A stretch of 64,000 bases of DNA from JAHEJJ01 sp965212205 (lineage in GTDB: Bacteria; Bacteroidota; Bacteroidia; Flavobacteriales; Flavobacteriaceae), in contig CBDBUX010000001.1 of assembly GCA_965212205.1 (NCBI GenBank), positions 186,001 through 250,000 of the forward strand, read 5' to 3'. Shown here piece after piece: positions 8,948 to 17,471 of the stretch. Positions within the stretch are counted from its first letter, which is position 1. Every line of letters starts with the position of its first letter. Under the pieces are notes generated by a model, which searched no databases, had not been told where the DNA came from, and saw only the letters and a program-made list of their open reading frames with translations. A program made the position numbers and the translations under genes.

Positions 8948-9785
8948 GTGCCTGTAACATCTTCAATTGAGTTATGATCTCATCTAAATTCTGGTTCTTA
9001 ACTTCCAGGACGTGGATACAATCGGAAAATTCCACCATCCATGGTAAAAACCAGTAGTGATCGGAAATAGGGGAATTGCTGTCGGTTGCTCCATCATTGT
9101 CGCTGTGATGAATATACTTTACATGATCCTTTATGAGCATTACCGCTTCATCTAAATCGAATTCCAATGCCTGCGAAGATACTTTTAAATGTGCAGTATC
9201 TAAAAGTAGTCCGAAATTATTTGCGCTGAAGCTATCGGCCAATTTCATCATTTCTGCCGGACGTGAACAAAATAGTATTTCCTGACCGTCTTCTCTTAAG
9301 TTAAAGCGTGCGGTTACATTATTTTCGATCAAAAATGAAATTCCAAGTTTTTCAGCTTCTTTTAGAACCATTTCAACAGAATCGAGAAAAATTGACCAAT
9401 TTAAAGTACGGTCTACCTCAGCATTGATGTCGAGTTGCTTGCCCAATTGCTCCGGATCTGGGTCTATGCAAAAGCCCGCATGAGCCGAAAAATAGGGTGC
9501 TCCACAAGCTTTACTAATACGCAGGCCCTGAAGGCAGTGTTGTACAGACTTTTCTCTGATTTGGGTATCACGACTCGCCAAATTAATCACAAAGGGAACC
9601 TGGGGTGCTGGAAAGTAATTATGAGCCAGTCTGTTGATGTCTGCGTCCAGGAAATATTCAACCATATCTTCCTGGTAGGGAAAGCTGGAGCTAAACTCTA
9701 TGGTAAAGCCTTGGTCTTGAGCAATTTGCACTACTTCTTCCCGGGATGTTTTGCCAAAGGCCAATGTGCTAACAGCCAGATTCAT
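8940..9785 (-). CDS. Xylose isomerase-like TIM-barrel protein (sugar isomerase/epimerase family)
   Basis: A 281-residue protein of the AP-endonuclease-2/xylose isomerase-like superfamily. Candidate metal ligands sit where this fold places them: E154 (FLIENN), D196 with H199 (LLLDTAHL), H226/H227 (YIHHSDN) and E261 (VLEVKNQ). Members isomerise or epimerise sugars and related polyols, or cleave related substrates, with divalent metals. It overlaps the aminotransferase by 8 bp and the acetyltransferase by 4 bp, so it is tightly coupled to the amino-sugar genes. The operon has no NeuC/LegG-type epimerase, and this protein occupies the logical position for an isomerase or epimerase step before the NeuB condensation. 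No exact function is known to me; the family assignment is solid, the pathway role is inferred. Confidence 0.72.
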   Translation of the reverse strand: MNLAVSTLAFGKTSREEVVQIAQDQGFTIEFSSSFPYQEDMVEYFLDADINRLAHNYFPAPQVPFVINLASRDTQIREKSVQHCLQGLRISKACGAPYFSAHAGFCIDPDPEQLGKQLDINAEVDRTLNWSIFLDSVEMVLKEAEKLGISFLIENNVTARFNLREDGQEILFCSRPAEMMKLADSFSANNFGLLLDTAHLKVSSQALEFDLDEAVMLIKDHVKYIHHSDNDGATDSNSPISDHYWFLPWMVEFSDCIHVLEVKNQNLDEIITQLKMLQAHG

Positions 9786-10210
9786 AATTCCTTTTGATAT
9801 ATGGTATGTTTCTGATTTTTCGATATAACGCGGAACCCAAACCGCTGGTATAATCCGGCGGCCTTTTCATTGTTCAGATCCACAGATAAGGTGATGTTAT
9901 TCAGCCTTAGTTCCTTGCCCTTATCGATCAAGACCTGCATAATTTTCTTGGCATATCCTTTTCCCTGAAACTCTTGCTTCACCACAATCCCCAGCCATAC
10001 CCGATCTGCTTCTTTGTCGAGATGTCCATAGGCAACCGACTCCCCTTCAGCTTCCAAAAGACAGGTAAAAAGGTGTGCTCTGATAGCTTCGATTGACCTG
10101 TTCTTAAAATACCTGAAGGACAATTGTTCATTATCGAGACCCGCCAAAAATGCAATGAGCAAATCCTGGTTCTTTTCGTTGATCTCAACTGTACTGAATT
10201 CTACTCCCAT
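9782..10210 (-). CDS. GNAT-family N-acetyltransferase, probable amino-sugar acetyltransferase
   Basis: A 142-residue single-domain GNAT protein. Motif A, which binds acetyl-CoA, reads VVKQEFQGKGYAKKIM (Q-x-x-G-x-G type) near residues 77-92, and motif B ends in NNEKAAGLYQRFGF. The size matches sugar acetyltransferases such as PseH. It overlaps neuB by 10 bp and the TIM-barrel gene by 4 bp. In this setting the likely substrate is the 4-amino group installed by the neighbouring aminotransferase, giving a 4-acetamido sugar that a NeuB-type enzyme could use. That substrate is an inference; GNAT sequence alone does not define it. Confidence 0.8.
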   Translation of the reverse strand: MGVEFSTVEINEKNQDLLIAFLAGLDNEQLSFRYFKNRSIEAIRAHLFTCLLEAEGESVAYGHLDKEADRVWLGIVVKQEFQGKGYAKKIMQVLIDKGKELRLNNITLSVDLNNEKAAGLYQRFGFRVISKNQKHTIYQKEL

Positions 10211-11256
10211 TCGATCATACTTTCCTTAAGAGGAATATCGGCTTGTATATCCAACAGGGCTTTTTTACCAATCAGGTCCGATTTACGTTTCGGACTTATT
10301 CCGGTGGCCGGTCGCTTAAAGGCCAGATTATCTTCTGTAATTGAATCGCCTTGTTTCAAGGGGTTCTTGAGCACTATACTCCTTCTCATCCCTTCGGTAT
10401 TGAGAACTTCTTTAGCAGTGGGTGATTTAACCGGACTTCCCAGGGCTTCCTCCGTTTTGCGAATACCTTCTATAAGTTCTTTGAACTGTTGAGGATTCAG
10501 TGAAGCTTTATGATCCGGCCCAGGTAAACTACGGTCTAAGGTGAAGTGCTTTTCTATCACTTTAGCCCCAAGGGCCACCGCAGCATAACATGCATAATTT
10601 TCTTCTATATGATCTGAATATCCATGAATGATGTTAAGTGATTCTCCCATGGTTACCATAGCCAAAATATTGGCATCCCGATTTTCGGATGGGTAATTCG
10701 TTGTACACTGAAGTACCACGATCTTTTCATTCCCAACCGCCCGTATGGTCATTACTGCATCATATACTTCGGCAAGCGTTGCCATGCCCGTTGAGATTAT
10801 TATTGGTTTGCCAAAACCTGCGACATGGGCAAGAAAGGAATGCTCAACAATTTGACCAGATGCAATCTTAAATGCTGCCACGCCAAGTTGTTCAAGAAAA
10901 TCCGCATCTTCTTCGTTGTAGGGTGTTGACAAAAACAGGATGTCTTCTTCCTGGCAGACTTTTAGGATTTCTCCATAATCTTCAGTTGAAAGTTCGAGCT
11001 TTTTGAGCATTTCAAACTGACTCTCGGAGGGATCGGTTACTTGTAACTGATACTGGGCTTTAGGTGCCTTTTTTGTTATTACACTTTCCGCTTTAAAGGT
11101 TTGAAACTTGACACAGTCTGCGCCTATTTCCCTCGCCTTTCTTACCAAGTCAAGGGCCATTTCCAGACTGCCGTTATGATTAACACCTGCTTCCGCAATT
11201 ATAAAACTTGGACTATTATCATCAATAGTAATATTTCCGATTTGCAAAGATTGCAT
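10201..11256 (-). CDS. NeuB-like nonulosonic acid synthase
   Basis: A 351-residue enzyme of the N-acetylneuraminate synthase family, which condenses phosphoenolpyruvate with an N-acyl-mannosamine-type sugar to form a nine-carbon 2-keto acid. Family motifs are FIIAEAGVNHNG (18-29), DCVKFQTFKAE, IISTGMAT (153-160), QCTTNYPS, YSDH (213-216) and EKHFTLD with GPDH (235-249). The C-terminal 60 residues form the SAF/antifreeze-like domain of this family (RRSIVLKNPLKQGDSI onward). It is the first gene of the seven-gene operon and is preceded by a 211-bp spacer with a promoter-like box. Whether it makes sialic, legionaminic or another acid is not decidable from motifs; the neighbours lack the usual ManNAc-forming epimerase. 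Confidence 0.92.
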   Translation of the reverse strand: MQSLQIGNITIDDNSPSFIIAEAGVNHNGSLEMALDLVRKAREIGADCVKFQTFKAESVITKKAPKAQYQLQVTDPSESQFEMLKKLELSTEDYGEILKVCQEEDILFLSTPYNEEDADFLEQLGVAAFKIASGQIVEHSFLAHVAGFGKPIIISTGMATLAEVYDAVMTIRAVGNEKIVVLQCTTNYPSENRDANILAMVTMGESLNIIHGYSDHIEENYACYAAVALGAKVIEKHFTLDRSLPGPDHKASLNPQQFKELIEGIRKTEEALGSPVKSPTAKEVLNTEGMRRSIVLKNPLKQGDSITEDNLAFKRPATGISPKRKSDLIGKKALLDIQADIPLKESMIEWE

Positions 11257-11366
11257 AATTGTATTTGAGTCTAGGTTAATTGTTTAAAGGGGTTCCAAAC
11301 AAGGGTCGCGCATATTTTAAAATGATCGGTTTATGCTGTTTTTCTTTTTCACCACCAAATTTAAGG

Positions 11367-11374
11367 CAAAGATA
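11367..11374 (-). promoter_or_regulatory. Candidate Bacteroidota -7 element of the neuB operon
   Basis: Read on the minus strand these bases are TATCTTTG, matching the TAnnTTTG element of the Bacteroidota primary sigma factor. It lies in the 211-bp spacer upstream of the neuB-like gene. No convincing TTTG at -33 was found. Transcription would start near 11360 and leave a leader of about 100 nt. The spacer holds no other gene that I can see. Confidence 0.4.
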
Positions 11375-11467
11375 GCTGTATTCGCTTAATGTTAATAGTT
11401 GATAGGTTTATGAAATGATCTGTAGTTTTTGATAAATCTGAATCTTCTCTGACGAAGATTCAATTCC

Positions 11468-12331
11468 TTAGTTCAATGAATTTTTTATCGATTCCAAATC
11501 GCGCTTAAGGCTTTCTTTCCAATCGGGAATTTCTATATCGAATATGGCTTCTGCTTTAGATACAGATAATGCTGAGTTTTCCGGTCTGGCCGCCCTATCG
11601 CTGCGCCTGGCAGAATTAATGGCTTGTATTGGTGTTTTAGAATCGAGAAGTCTCTTTATTTCAAGAGCAAAGTCGTATCGCGAGGTCTTTCCTTTATTGC
11701 AATAATGATACAGGCCGAAAGGCGGTTTCGATTTTACGATCATCAAAATGAAATTTACAAGATCTGCTGCGTTTGTAGGACAGCCATGTTGATCATTAAC
11801 GACTTCTAATTGGTCTCGCTCAACCAATGATCTAATAATGGCCTTGACAAAATTATTTCCATGCTGGGAATACAGCCAGGAAGTCCTGATGATGTACGAT
11901 GCTTTACAGGCTGTTTCAACTCTTTTTTCCCCTTCCAATTTAGACCTACCATATTCATTCAACGGTGATGGGTTATCCGCTTCGGTATAAAGGCCGGCTA
12001 AGCCGCCGTCAAAAACAAAATCCGTAGAAATATGGATAAGAATTACACCATGCCTGTTGCAGCATTCCGCTAAAAAACTCACCCCTTCCGAATTTACCTT
12101 ATGTGCAATTCCGGGATGTTTCTCTGCAGAGTCTACCTGAGAATAGGCCGCGCAATTAATACAATAATCGTATTTCCCTTTTTTGAATACTTCATCCAGG
12201 GATTCCGGATCGGTAATATCGAGTTTTTCTTTGTTGAAAAAATTCAACGTACAACCTTCTATATCTCCAGACGCCCTCTGCAAAGCCTGCCCCAACTGTC
12301 CGGAAGCTCCAGTGACTATAAGACTGGTCAT
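11468..12331 (-). CDS. rfbD: dTDP-4-dehydrorhamnose reductase
   Basis: A 287-residue NAD(P)H-dependent reductase that performs the last step of dTDP-L-rhamnose synthesis. The dinucleotide-binding motif VTGASGQLGQAL lies at residues 6-17, STDFVFDG is in the middle (near 103-110), and the catalytic Tyr/Lys are in YGRSKLEGE. NCAAYSQVD is a family signature. It overlaps the epimerase gene by 4 bp and closes the rfbBACD set. L-rhamnose is therefore likely to be in the surface polysaccharide. It ends the upstream operon; the neuB group then starts after a spacer with its own promoter-like box. Confidence 0.93.
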   Translation of the reverse strand: MTSLIVTGASGQLGQALQRASGDIEGCTLNFFNKEKLDITDPESLDEVFKKGKYDYCINCAAYSQVDSAEKHPGIAHKVNSEGVSFLAECCNRHGVILIHISTDFVFDGGLAGLYTEADNPSPLNEYGRSKLEGEKRVETACKASYIIRTSWLYSQHGNNFVKAIIRSLVERDQLEVVNDQHGCPTNAADLVNFILMIVKSKPPFGLYHYCNKGKTSRYDFALEIKRLLDSKTPIQAINSARRSDRAARPENSALSVSKAEAIFDIEIPDWKESLKRDLESIKNSLN

Positions 12332-12873
12332 AACGTAAGTTGATTGAAGTATGGTAATATTTTATCTTTTTCGGAAAGAATTAACCGGCTGTCTGGAAAA
12401 TTCCAATCGATGTTTAAAACCGGATCATCGTAACGTATTCCCCTTTCAGAGGATTTTTCATAATAATTGTCGCATTTATAAACAAAAACAGTATGATCGC
12501 TGAGCGAAAGGAACCCATGGGCCATACCCCTGGGAATAAATAATGCCAACCTATTTGCTGCAGATAGTACCGTTTTGTAATGTTGGCCAAAAGTGGGGCT
12601 ATTACGCCTTAGATCGACCACAACATCCAGGACTTCTCCTTCGACCACACGAACCAGTTTTGCCTGGCTATGATCCCCTTCCTGAAAATGGAGCCCTCTT
12701 AGAACCCCCTTTTTAGAGATCGAATGATTGTCCTGAACAAAATGAACAGGTTGCCCTACAGCTTCATTTAGCTTCTTTTGATTATAGGATTCAAAAAACA
12801 CCCCCCTGTGATCTTCAAACACAGCCGGTTCAATAGTAAAGCATCCCGTTAGATTGGTTTCTTCGAGCCCCAT
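12328..12873 (-). CDS. rfbC: dTDP-4-dehydrorhamnose 3,5-epimerase
   Basis: A 181-residue cupin-fold epimerase acting on dTDP-4-keto-6-deoxy-glucose. The catalytic His is in LRGLHFQ (H62), followed by the expected QAKLVRV, GEVLDVVVDLR and FIPRGMAHGFL motifs. The length is normal for the family. It overlaps rfbD by 4 bp and follows rfbA by 22 bp, so it is part of the dTDP-rhamnose operon. Nothing is missing or unusual. Confidence 0.95.
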   Translation of the reverse strand: MGLEETNLTGCFTIEPAVFEDHRGVFFESYNQKKLNEAVGQPVHFVQDNHSISKKGVLRGLHFQEGDHSQAKLVRVVEGEVLDVVVDLRRNSPTFGQHYKTVLSAANRLALFIPRGMAHGFLSLSDHTVFVYKCDNYYEKSSERGIRYDDPVLNIDWNFPDSRLILSEKDKILPYFNQLTL

Positions 12874-12895
12874 AGGCCATTTTCCCTTTTTGTTT

Positions 12896-13753
12896 TCAGA
12901 TTAAACTTAAAAGATATTCTCCGTATCCACTTTTTACCAAAGGCCTGGCCAGCGCTTCCAATTGCGTTTTAGAAATAAACCCCTCTGAATAAGCCACTTC
13001 TTCTATGGCACCAATCTTCAGTCCCTGTCGTTCTTCTATAACTTCGACAAATTGTGAGGCTTGCATAAGTGAACTAAAAGTACCCGTATCTAACCAGGCC
13101 GTACCTCGGTCGAGTATGCTTACTCTTAGCTTTCCCTTTTCCAAATAAGCCTTGTTTATATCGGTTATCTCCAGCTCTCCTCTCTTGCTGGGCCGAATCT
13201 GCTTTGCGATTTCAATAACTTCGTTATCATAAAAATATATTCCTGGGATCGCATAGTTAGATTTTGGTTCCTGTGGCTTTTCTTCGATAGAAATGGCATT
13301 CCCACTATTGTCGAATTCTACCACACCATATCTTTCAGGATCGTTGATATGATAGCCAAAGATGACGCCCCCATCAGGATCGGTATTTTGTTTTAAGTTT
13401 TCGGATAATCCGGAGCCATAGAAAATATTATCTCCCAGGATAAGGGCTACTTTATCTTGCCCGATGAATTCCTCTCCTATAAGAAAGGCCTCTGCCAAAC
13501 CATTAGGGTTAGACTGAATGGCATAACTAAAACGACATCCTAATTGCGTTCCATCGCCCAGCAGGTCCTTAAACCGATCGGAATCTTCAGGTTTGGTAAT
13601 AAATAAAATATCTCTGATGCCGGCGCCCATCAATGTTGCAAGCGGATAATAAACCATCGGTTTGTCGTATACGGGCATAAGTTGCTTGCTCACCGCGAGG
13701 GTGATCGGAAACAGTCTCGTGCCGGAACCTCCGGCCAGTACAATTCCTTTCAT
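12896..13753 (-). CDS. rfbA: Glucose-1-phosphate thymidylyltransferase
   Basis: A 285-residue nucleotidyltransferase joining dTTP and glucose-1-phosphate to dTDP-glucose, the entry step to dTDP-L-rhamnose. The nucleotide-binding signature is GGSGTRLFPIT at residues 8-18; KQLMPVYDKPM and LILGDNIFYG (metal-binding Asp) follow, as does IEEKPQEPKS. The gene is 6 bp downstream of rfbB and 22 bp upstream of rfbC. The protein is complete, and its product feeds the dehydratase encoded just before it. Confidence 0.95.
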   Translation of the reverse strand: MKGIVLAGGSGTRLFPITLAVSKQLMPVYDKPMVYYPLATLMGAGIRDILFITKPEDSDRFKDLLGDGTQLGCRFSYAIQSNPNGLAEAFLIGEEFIGQDKVALILGDNIFYGSGLSENLKQNTDPDGGVIFGYHINDPERYGVVEFDNSGNAISIEEKPQEPKSNYAIPGIYFYDNEVIEIAKQIRPSKRGELEITDINKAYLEKGKLRVSILDRGTAWLDTGTFSSLMQASQFVEVIEERQGLKIGAIEEVAYSEGFISKTQLEALARPLVKSGYGEYLLSLI

Positions 13754-13759
13754 ATTATT

Positions 13760-14779
13760 CTAGTCGCCGTATTTATCGATATACCAGGCCACAGTCTTTT
13801 CCAGGCCATGTTCAAAATCCGTTTCACTCTTCCAATCCAGTTCATTTTCGATTTTTGATGCCTTTATGGCATATCTGAAATCATGCCCAGGCCTGTCTTC
13901 CACAAATCTTATAAGATCTGCATAGTTTCCGCTTGTACGAGCTTTGATTTTGTCTAGTATCTCACAGATCTTTTGAGCAATGTACAAATTACTGAATTCA
14001 TTATCGCCCCCCACCAAATAGGTCTCGCCAGATTGTCCCATCCAAAAGACTTTATCGATTGCCCTGCAATGGTCTTGTACAAAAAGCCAATCCCGGATAT
14101 TTTCCCCTTTTCCATATATGGGAATATCCTGTTCTTTTAATGCAGTTCGGATTATGGTTGGAATTAGCTTTTCGTCGTGTTGTTTGGGACCATAGTTGTT
14201 CGAGCAGTTACTGGTCACCGTATTCAATCCATAAGTTTTATGGTAGCTCCTAACAAGGAAGTCGGCTGCAGCTTTGGAAGCACTGTACGGACTATTAGGG
14301 GCATATGCCGTTTTTTCTGTAAAATATCCTGTACTACCCAGGCTCCCGTAAACCTCATCAGTAGAAATATGATGGAAACGAGGTTGTGGAGAGGACCCCT
14401 TTGTGGCATTCCAAAAATCCCGGGCGGTTTCAAGGAGTGCAAATGTACCTTCAATGTTTGTTTTGATGAATTCCGCCGGACTGTCAATGGAGTTGTCCAC
14501 ATGAGACTCCGCAGCGAAATGTATAACACCCCAAATTTGATGTTCAACAAAGATCTCCTTTAGCAATTTGCGGTCGCAAATATCACCATGCACAAAGGTG
14601 TAGCGGTTATGATCCTCAATTTCCTGAAGATTGGTCAGGGTTCCGGCATAGGTGAGCTTATCTAAATTTACTACTTTGTATTGAGGGTTGACTTCAAGAA
14701 AATATGGGACAAAATTTCCGCCGATAAAACCTGCACCCCCTGTGATAAGTATGGATCGCTTACGGTCTGTTGATGTCAT
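13760..14779 (-). CDS. rfbB: dTDP-glucose 4,6-dehydratase
   Basis: A 339-residue extended short-chain dehydrogenase/reductase. The NAD-binding motif ITGGAGFIGGNF begins near residue 12, HFAAESHVD follows, then STDEVYG with the catalytic Asp/Glu pair, and the YSASKAAAD catalytic Tyr/Lys motif. It converts dTDP-glucose to dTDP-4-keto-6-deoxyglucose, which RfbC and RfbD take on to dTDP-L-rhamnose. The start codon overlaps the stop of the Wzz-like gene by 4 bp, tying rhamnose synthesis to chain-length control in one transcript. Confidence 0.95.
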   Translation of the reverse strand: MTSTDRKRSILITGGAGFIGGNFVPYFLEVNPQYKVVNLDKLTYAGTLTNLQEIEDHNRYTFVHGDICDRKLLKEIFVEHQIWGVIHFAAESHVDNSIDSPAEFIKTNIEGTFALLETARDFWNATKGSSPQPRFHHISTDEVYGSLGSTGYFTEKTAYAPNSPYSASKAAADFLVRSYHKTYGLNTVTSNCSNNYGPKQHDEKLIPTIIRTALKEQDIPIYGKGENIRDWLFVQDHCRAIDKVFWMGQSGETYLVGGDNEFSNLYIAQKICEILDKIKARTSGNYADLIRFVEDRPGHDFRYAIKASKIENELDWKSETDFEHGLEKTVAWYIDKYGD

Positions 14780-15777
14780 TGCATGCCCAATTCTTGTGCC
14801 CTTCGATTAAAGTATTTTAAGAGGTCGATAATAAATAATATAGTAAGCAATACGAGGGGGATAAGCACCGGGCTTTTGCCAAAAAATGATTTTTGAACTT
14901 CCTGGCTTTGTCCAAAACTTATAACCCGTATCGCCTCTTTATGGTTCTGTATCTCTACTTTTTGATTTTCGATATCCTTAATCAGGATATTTTTTAGGTT
15001 TAACATGCCTGTAATATCTAATGACTCTTCTGCGTCTAAAACAATACGATTTTCGGAAGAAATATTTCCCTGAGTAAGTTTCTGTGAGTAATTAGATACC
15101 AATTCGTCTATTTGTCTCACCAAATTCTCATCCGTAACAATCCTCTGTCTGGCATTCTCTACATAAATATTGGCTAATTCTTTATAGTAGTCATTGGAGT
15201 TAATATATTCCATCAGTCTCCTGGCATAGATATTACCGACTTCTGAGTTTTTATAGTAAAAACTTATTCTCTGAGTCCATGAACTTTTTGTAGACACTTC
15301 GTTTTTAACCGCATCAAGGATATAGGAATCATTCTTAAACTTCTCTAGTGCCTGAAGGTATTGAATATCCTCTTTAGTGTTTTTGATGTTTTGTTTATCA
15401 ATAGGTGAGACGGTGACCTCAAATCCTTCCATATTTTCCACATCAATTCCCATTGGTTGAAAAAATGACGCATTTTTGGCCTTTATGTTGGCGTTGATCT
15501 CTTCAATCACGTCATACAGATAATCTCTACTGTCCAGATTAGGTTTAACAATTACCTCGGTTTTGAGTTTTTTACTCACAATGGTATTCAAACCAATCCC
15601 GATAACTAAGCCTGCTACTGCGGCGATGCCAAATTTGATTATGTTCTTCTTGAAGTAAACAAATGTTTTCAGAATCAGCTCAAAAATGTTGTTAAGCCCT
15701 CTCTTGATGAACAAAACAAATTCATTCAGGTCTAATTCGTCGGATTGTGAATTATTATTTGGGTTAGAATTGTCCAT
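14776..15777 (-). CDS. Wzz-like polysaccharide chain-length determinant protein
   Basis: A 333-residue inner-membrane protein with two hydrophobic segments, about residues 47-65 and 306-320, that enclose a polar periplasmic region with predicted helices. This is the topology of polysaccharide co-polymerases that set O-antigen length. Residues about 15-45 before the first segment are cytoplasmic and acidic at the extreme N-terminus (DELDLNEF). No kinase domain is attached. Its ATG overlaps the stop of the upstream DUF6909 gene by one base, and its stop overlaps rfbB by four. The sequence is divergent from enterobacterial Wzz, so the call rests on topology and position. Confidence 0.72.
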   Translation of the reverse strand: MDNSNPNNNSQSDELDLNEFVLFIKRGLNNIFELILKTFVYFKKNIIKFGIAAVAGLVIGIGLNTIVSKKLKTEVIVKPNLDSRDYLYDVIEEINANIKAKNASFFQPMGIDVENMEGFEVTVSPIDKQNIKNTKEDIQYLQALEKFKNDSYILDAVKNEVSTKSSWTQRISFYYKNSEVGNIYARRLMEYINSNDYYKELANIYVENARQRIVTDENLVRQIDELVSNYSQKLTQGNISSENRIVLDAEESLDITGMLNLKNILIKDIENQKVEIQNHKEAIRVISFGQSQEVQKSFFGKSPVLIPLVLLTILFIIDLLKYFNRRAQELGMQ

Positions 15778-17465
15778 TAGTGTGTATTAAAAATTTGTTT
15801 TAAGATTTTATCTGTGATCAAATAAGTCGGTTTCACCCCGGTGGTTCCTAATCCTCCCGACGCCAAAGTACTGCCTGTTTCCAATGGGTTATCCGAGGCG
15901 TAGTAGGCGTAACGGACTTTCACATCGGGGCGGATACTCTTCCTGATCTTCGATGCTGCCTGTATGGCCTTCTGATAATGCACTCCCTCCATCTCCAGGC
16001 CTATCGCCTTCCAGGTAGATTCGTGAAAGAATCGAAGTACGTCTTTATTTTGAAGCGATGTTCCCAACACGGTCACCATTGTGCCTTCCTGTACCAGAAG
16101 CCCGTTGTCTTTAAAATCGGTGGCGGAAAATTGATTGTCGATCGGATAATTATCGGCGGTTCCCTCAAATATATGTGCGGTAGGTATCATGAGATCGCCC
16201 TTACCTCCTTCCAGAATACCCGCTTTACCCATGATGGAAATTGAAGCCACATCGAGGAAAACAGCGGCCTCGTTTTCAACCCGATAAGGTTTAAGCAATT
16301 CGTCAATGGTCTCATAAGCCTGTTCTCCAAAGGCGTAATCCATCACAAAGATAACAGGTTTTTTGTCTTCCGGCAGGTCCTCAGGTAAGCTATAACAACA
16401 GCTATCATTACCCAATCTGGCCATGTCGAAAATCTGGACATCGATATTGGTCCCCGATACGTCATTTATCTCCATCATTCCATTCTTCTTGGCCAGTCTG
16501 ATCACTTTCTTTCTGAGTGCTTCATTTTTTTGAAGACTCAGCGCCTGATAGATCTTAAGCTTGTCCCCTTCAGGAAACTCCTTTTTTAGGGCATTGCGGG
16601 CAAAGAGGGAGTTGACTACCGAATGCATATTCGCGCTGATGATATGGATAGGCCTGCTCAGAAGCTGTTTTCCGTGCATGAGCTCTTTAATCGTATTCGC
16701 CCAAATCTCGCCATGAATATGATGCCCGAGGCGTTCCCGAAGGAGGGCGCTGAAGGTAATGATCCGTTTCTCACCTCCGGTGGCTTCGTCGATCGATAGT
16801 TTTCCCATCCAGTAAATCACCTTTAAGAACCTGTCCGGATCTTTTTTGGTTGCCAGTTTATCGTAAGCCTCTAATGCCTCAACATAGGTTCTCCCGAGAA
16901 AATTGGCCGTATAAATCAGGGCGTTTTCCTTATCGGCCTGGGTAAAGTCGTTCTTTTGTATTGCCTCCTCCAGTTTTTTCCAATCGCGAATTGTTGCCGA
17001 ACTTTCTTCAATGAACACTTTATCGCATATTTTCTGCGCCTCTATATAGAGAAAGGTGAGGTGGGTTAAAATGTCGTATATATCCGATCTGCCCCTGGTA
17101 ATTTCCACATTCATCTGCTCCTTATCTATCCGGTAGCAGTTCCGACGTCTTTTTGGCGGAATGATCGGTTTTAAATGAGAATGTGAATACCCTTCTTCGG
17201 ATGTTAGATTGATGTAGCGGCACTGTTCGATCCCTTCCGGTAAGCGTTCCAGGACATAAATCAATCCGTTTAATTCCGATTTTTCTTCGGCGATAGATCC
17301 ATAGATCTCGGGTTGTAGCAGAAATAAAGCGTTTTTCAAGGCATCGCCCGAAACGCCATTCGGTTTATAAAACCCACGGTTAAATAGATGTCGCATTGTG
17401 ACATAGAGTCTTTCAATCGCATCCGTAGATTCCCTTGCTCTTGTGGTATTATTGAATGATTTCAT
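15777..17465 (-). CDS. DUF6909-family protein of unknown function
   Basis: A 562-residue soluble protein without signal peptide or membrane segment. I recognise it as the DUF6909 type of Bacteroidota, for which I know no function. It has conserved-looking blocks such as RGRSDIYDILTHLTFLYIEA, RERLGHHIHGEIWA and YAFGEQAYETIDELL. The frame is open to a TTG at 17472-17474, but the ATG at 17465 is preferred because a TAATTTTG promoter element ends only six bases before it and covers the TTG. The gene leads an operon with the Wzz-like protein and rfbBACD and touches the next gene by one base. A link to polysaccharide synthesis is only positional; it could equally be a metabolic gene caught in the operon. 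Confidence 0.75.
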   Translation of the reverse strand: MKSFNNTTRARESTDAIERLYVTMRHLFNRGFYKPNGVSGDALKNALFLLQPEIYGSIAEEKSELNGLIYVLERLPEGIEQCRYINLTSEEGYSHSHLKPIIPPKRRRNCYRIDKEQMNVEITRGRSDIYDILTHLTFLYIEAQKICDKVFIEESSATIRDWKKLEEAIQKNDFTQADKENALIYTANFLGRTYVEALEAYDKLATKKDPDRFLKVIYWMGKLSIDEATGGEKRIITFSALLRERLGHHIHGEIWANTIKELMHGKQLLSRPIHIISANMHSVVNSLFARNALKKEFPEGDKLKIYQALSLQKNEALRKKVIRLAKKNGMMEINDVSGTNIDVQIFDMARLGNDSCCYSLPEDLPEDKKPVIFVMDYAFGEQAYETIDELLKPYRVENEAAVFLDVASISIMGKAGILEGGKGDLMIPTAHIFEGTADNYPIDNQFSATDFKDNGLLVQEGTMVTVLGTSLQNKDVLRFFHESTWKAIGLEMEGVHYQKAIQAASKIRKSIRPDVKVRYAYYASDNPLETGSTLASGGLGTTGVKPTYLITDKILKQIFNTH

Positions 17466-17471
17466 CCGGAG

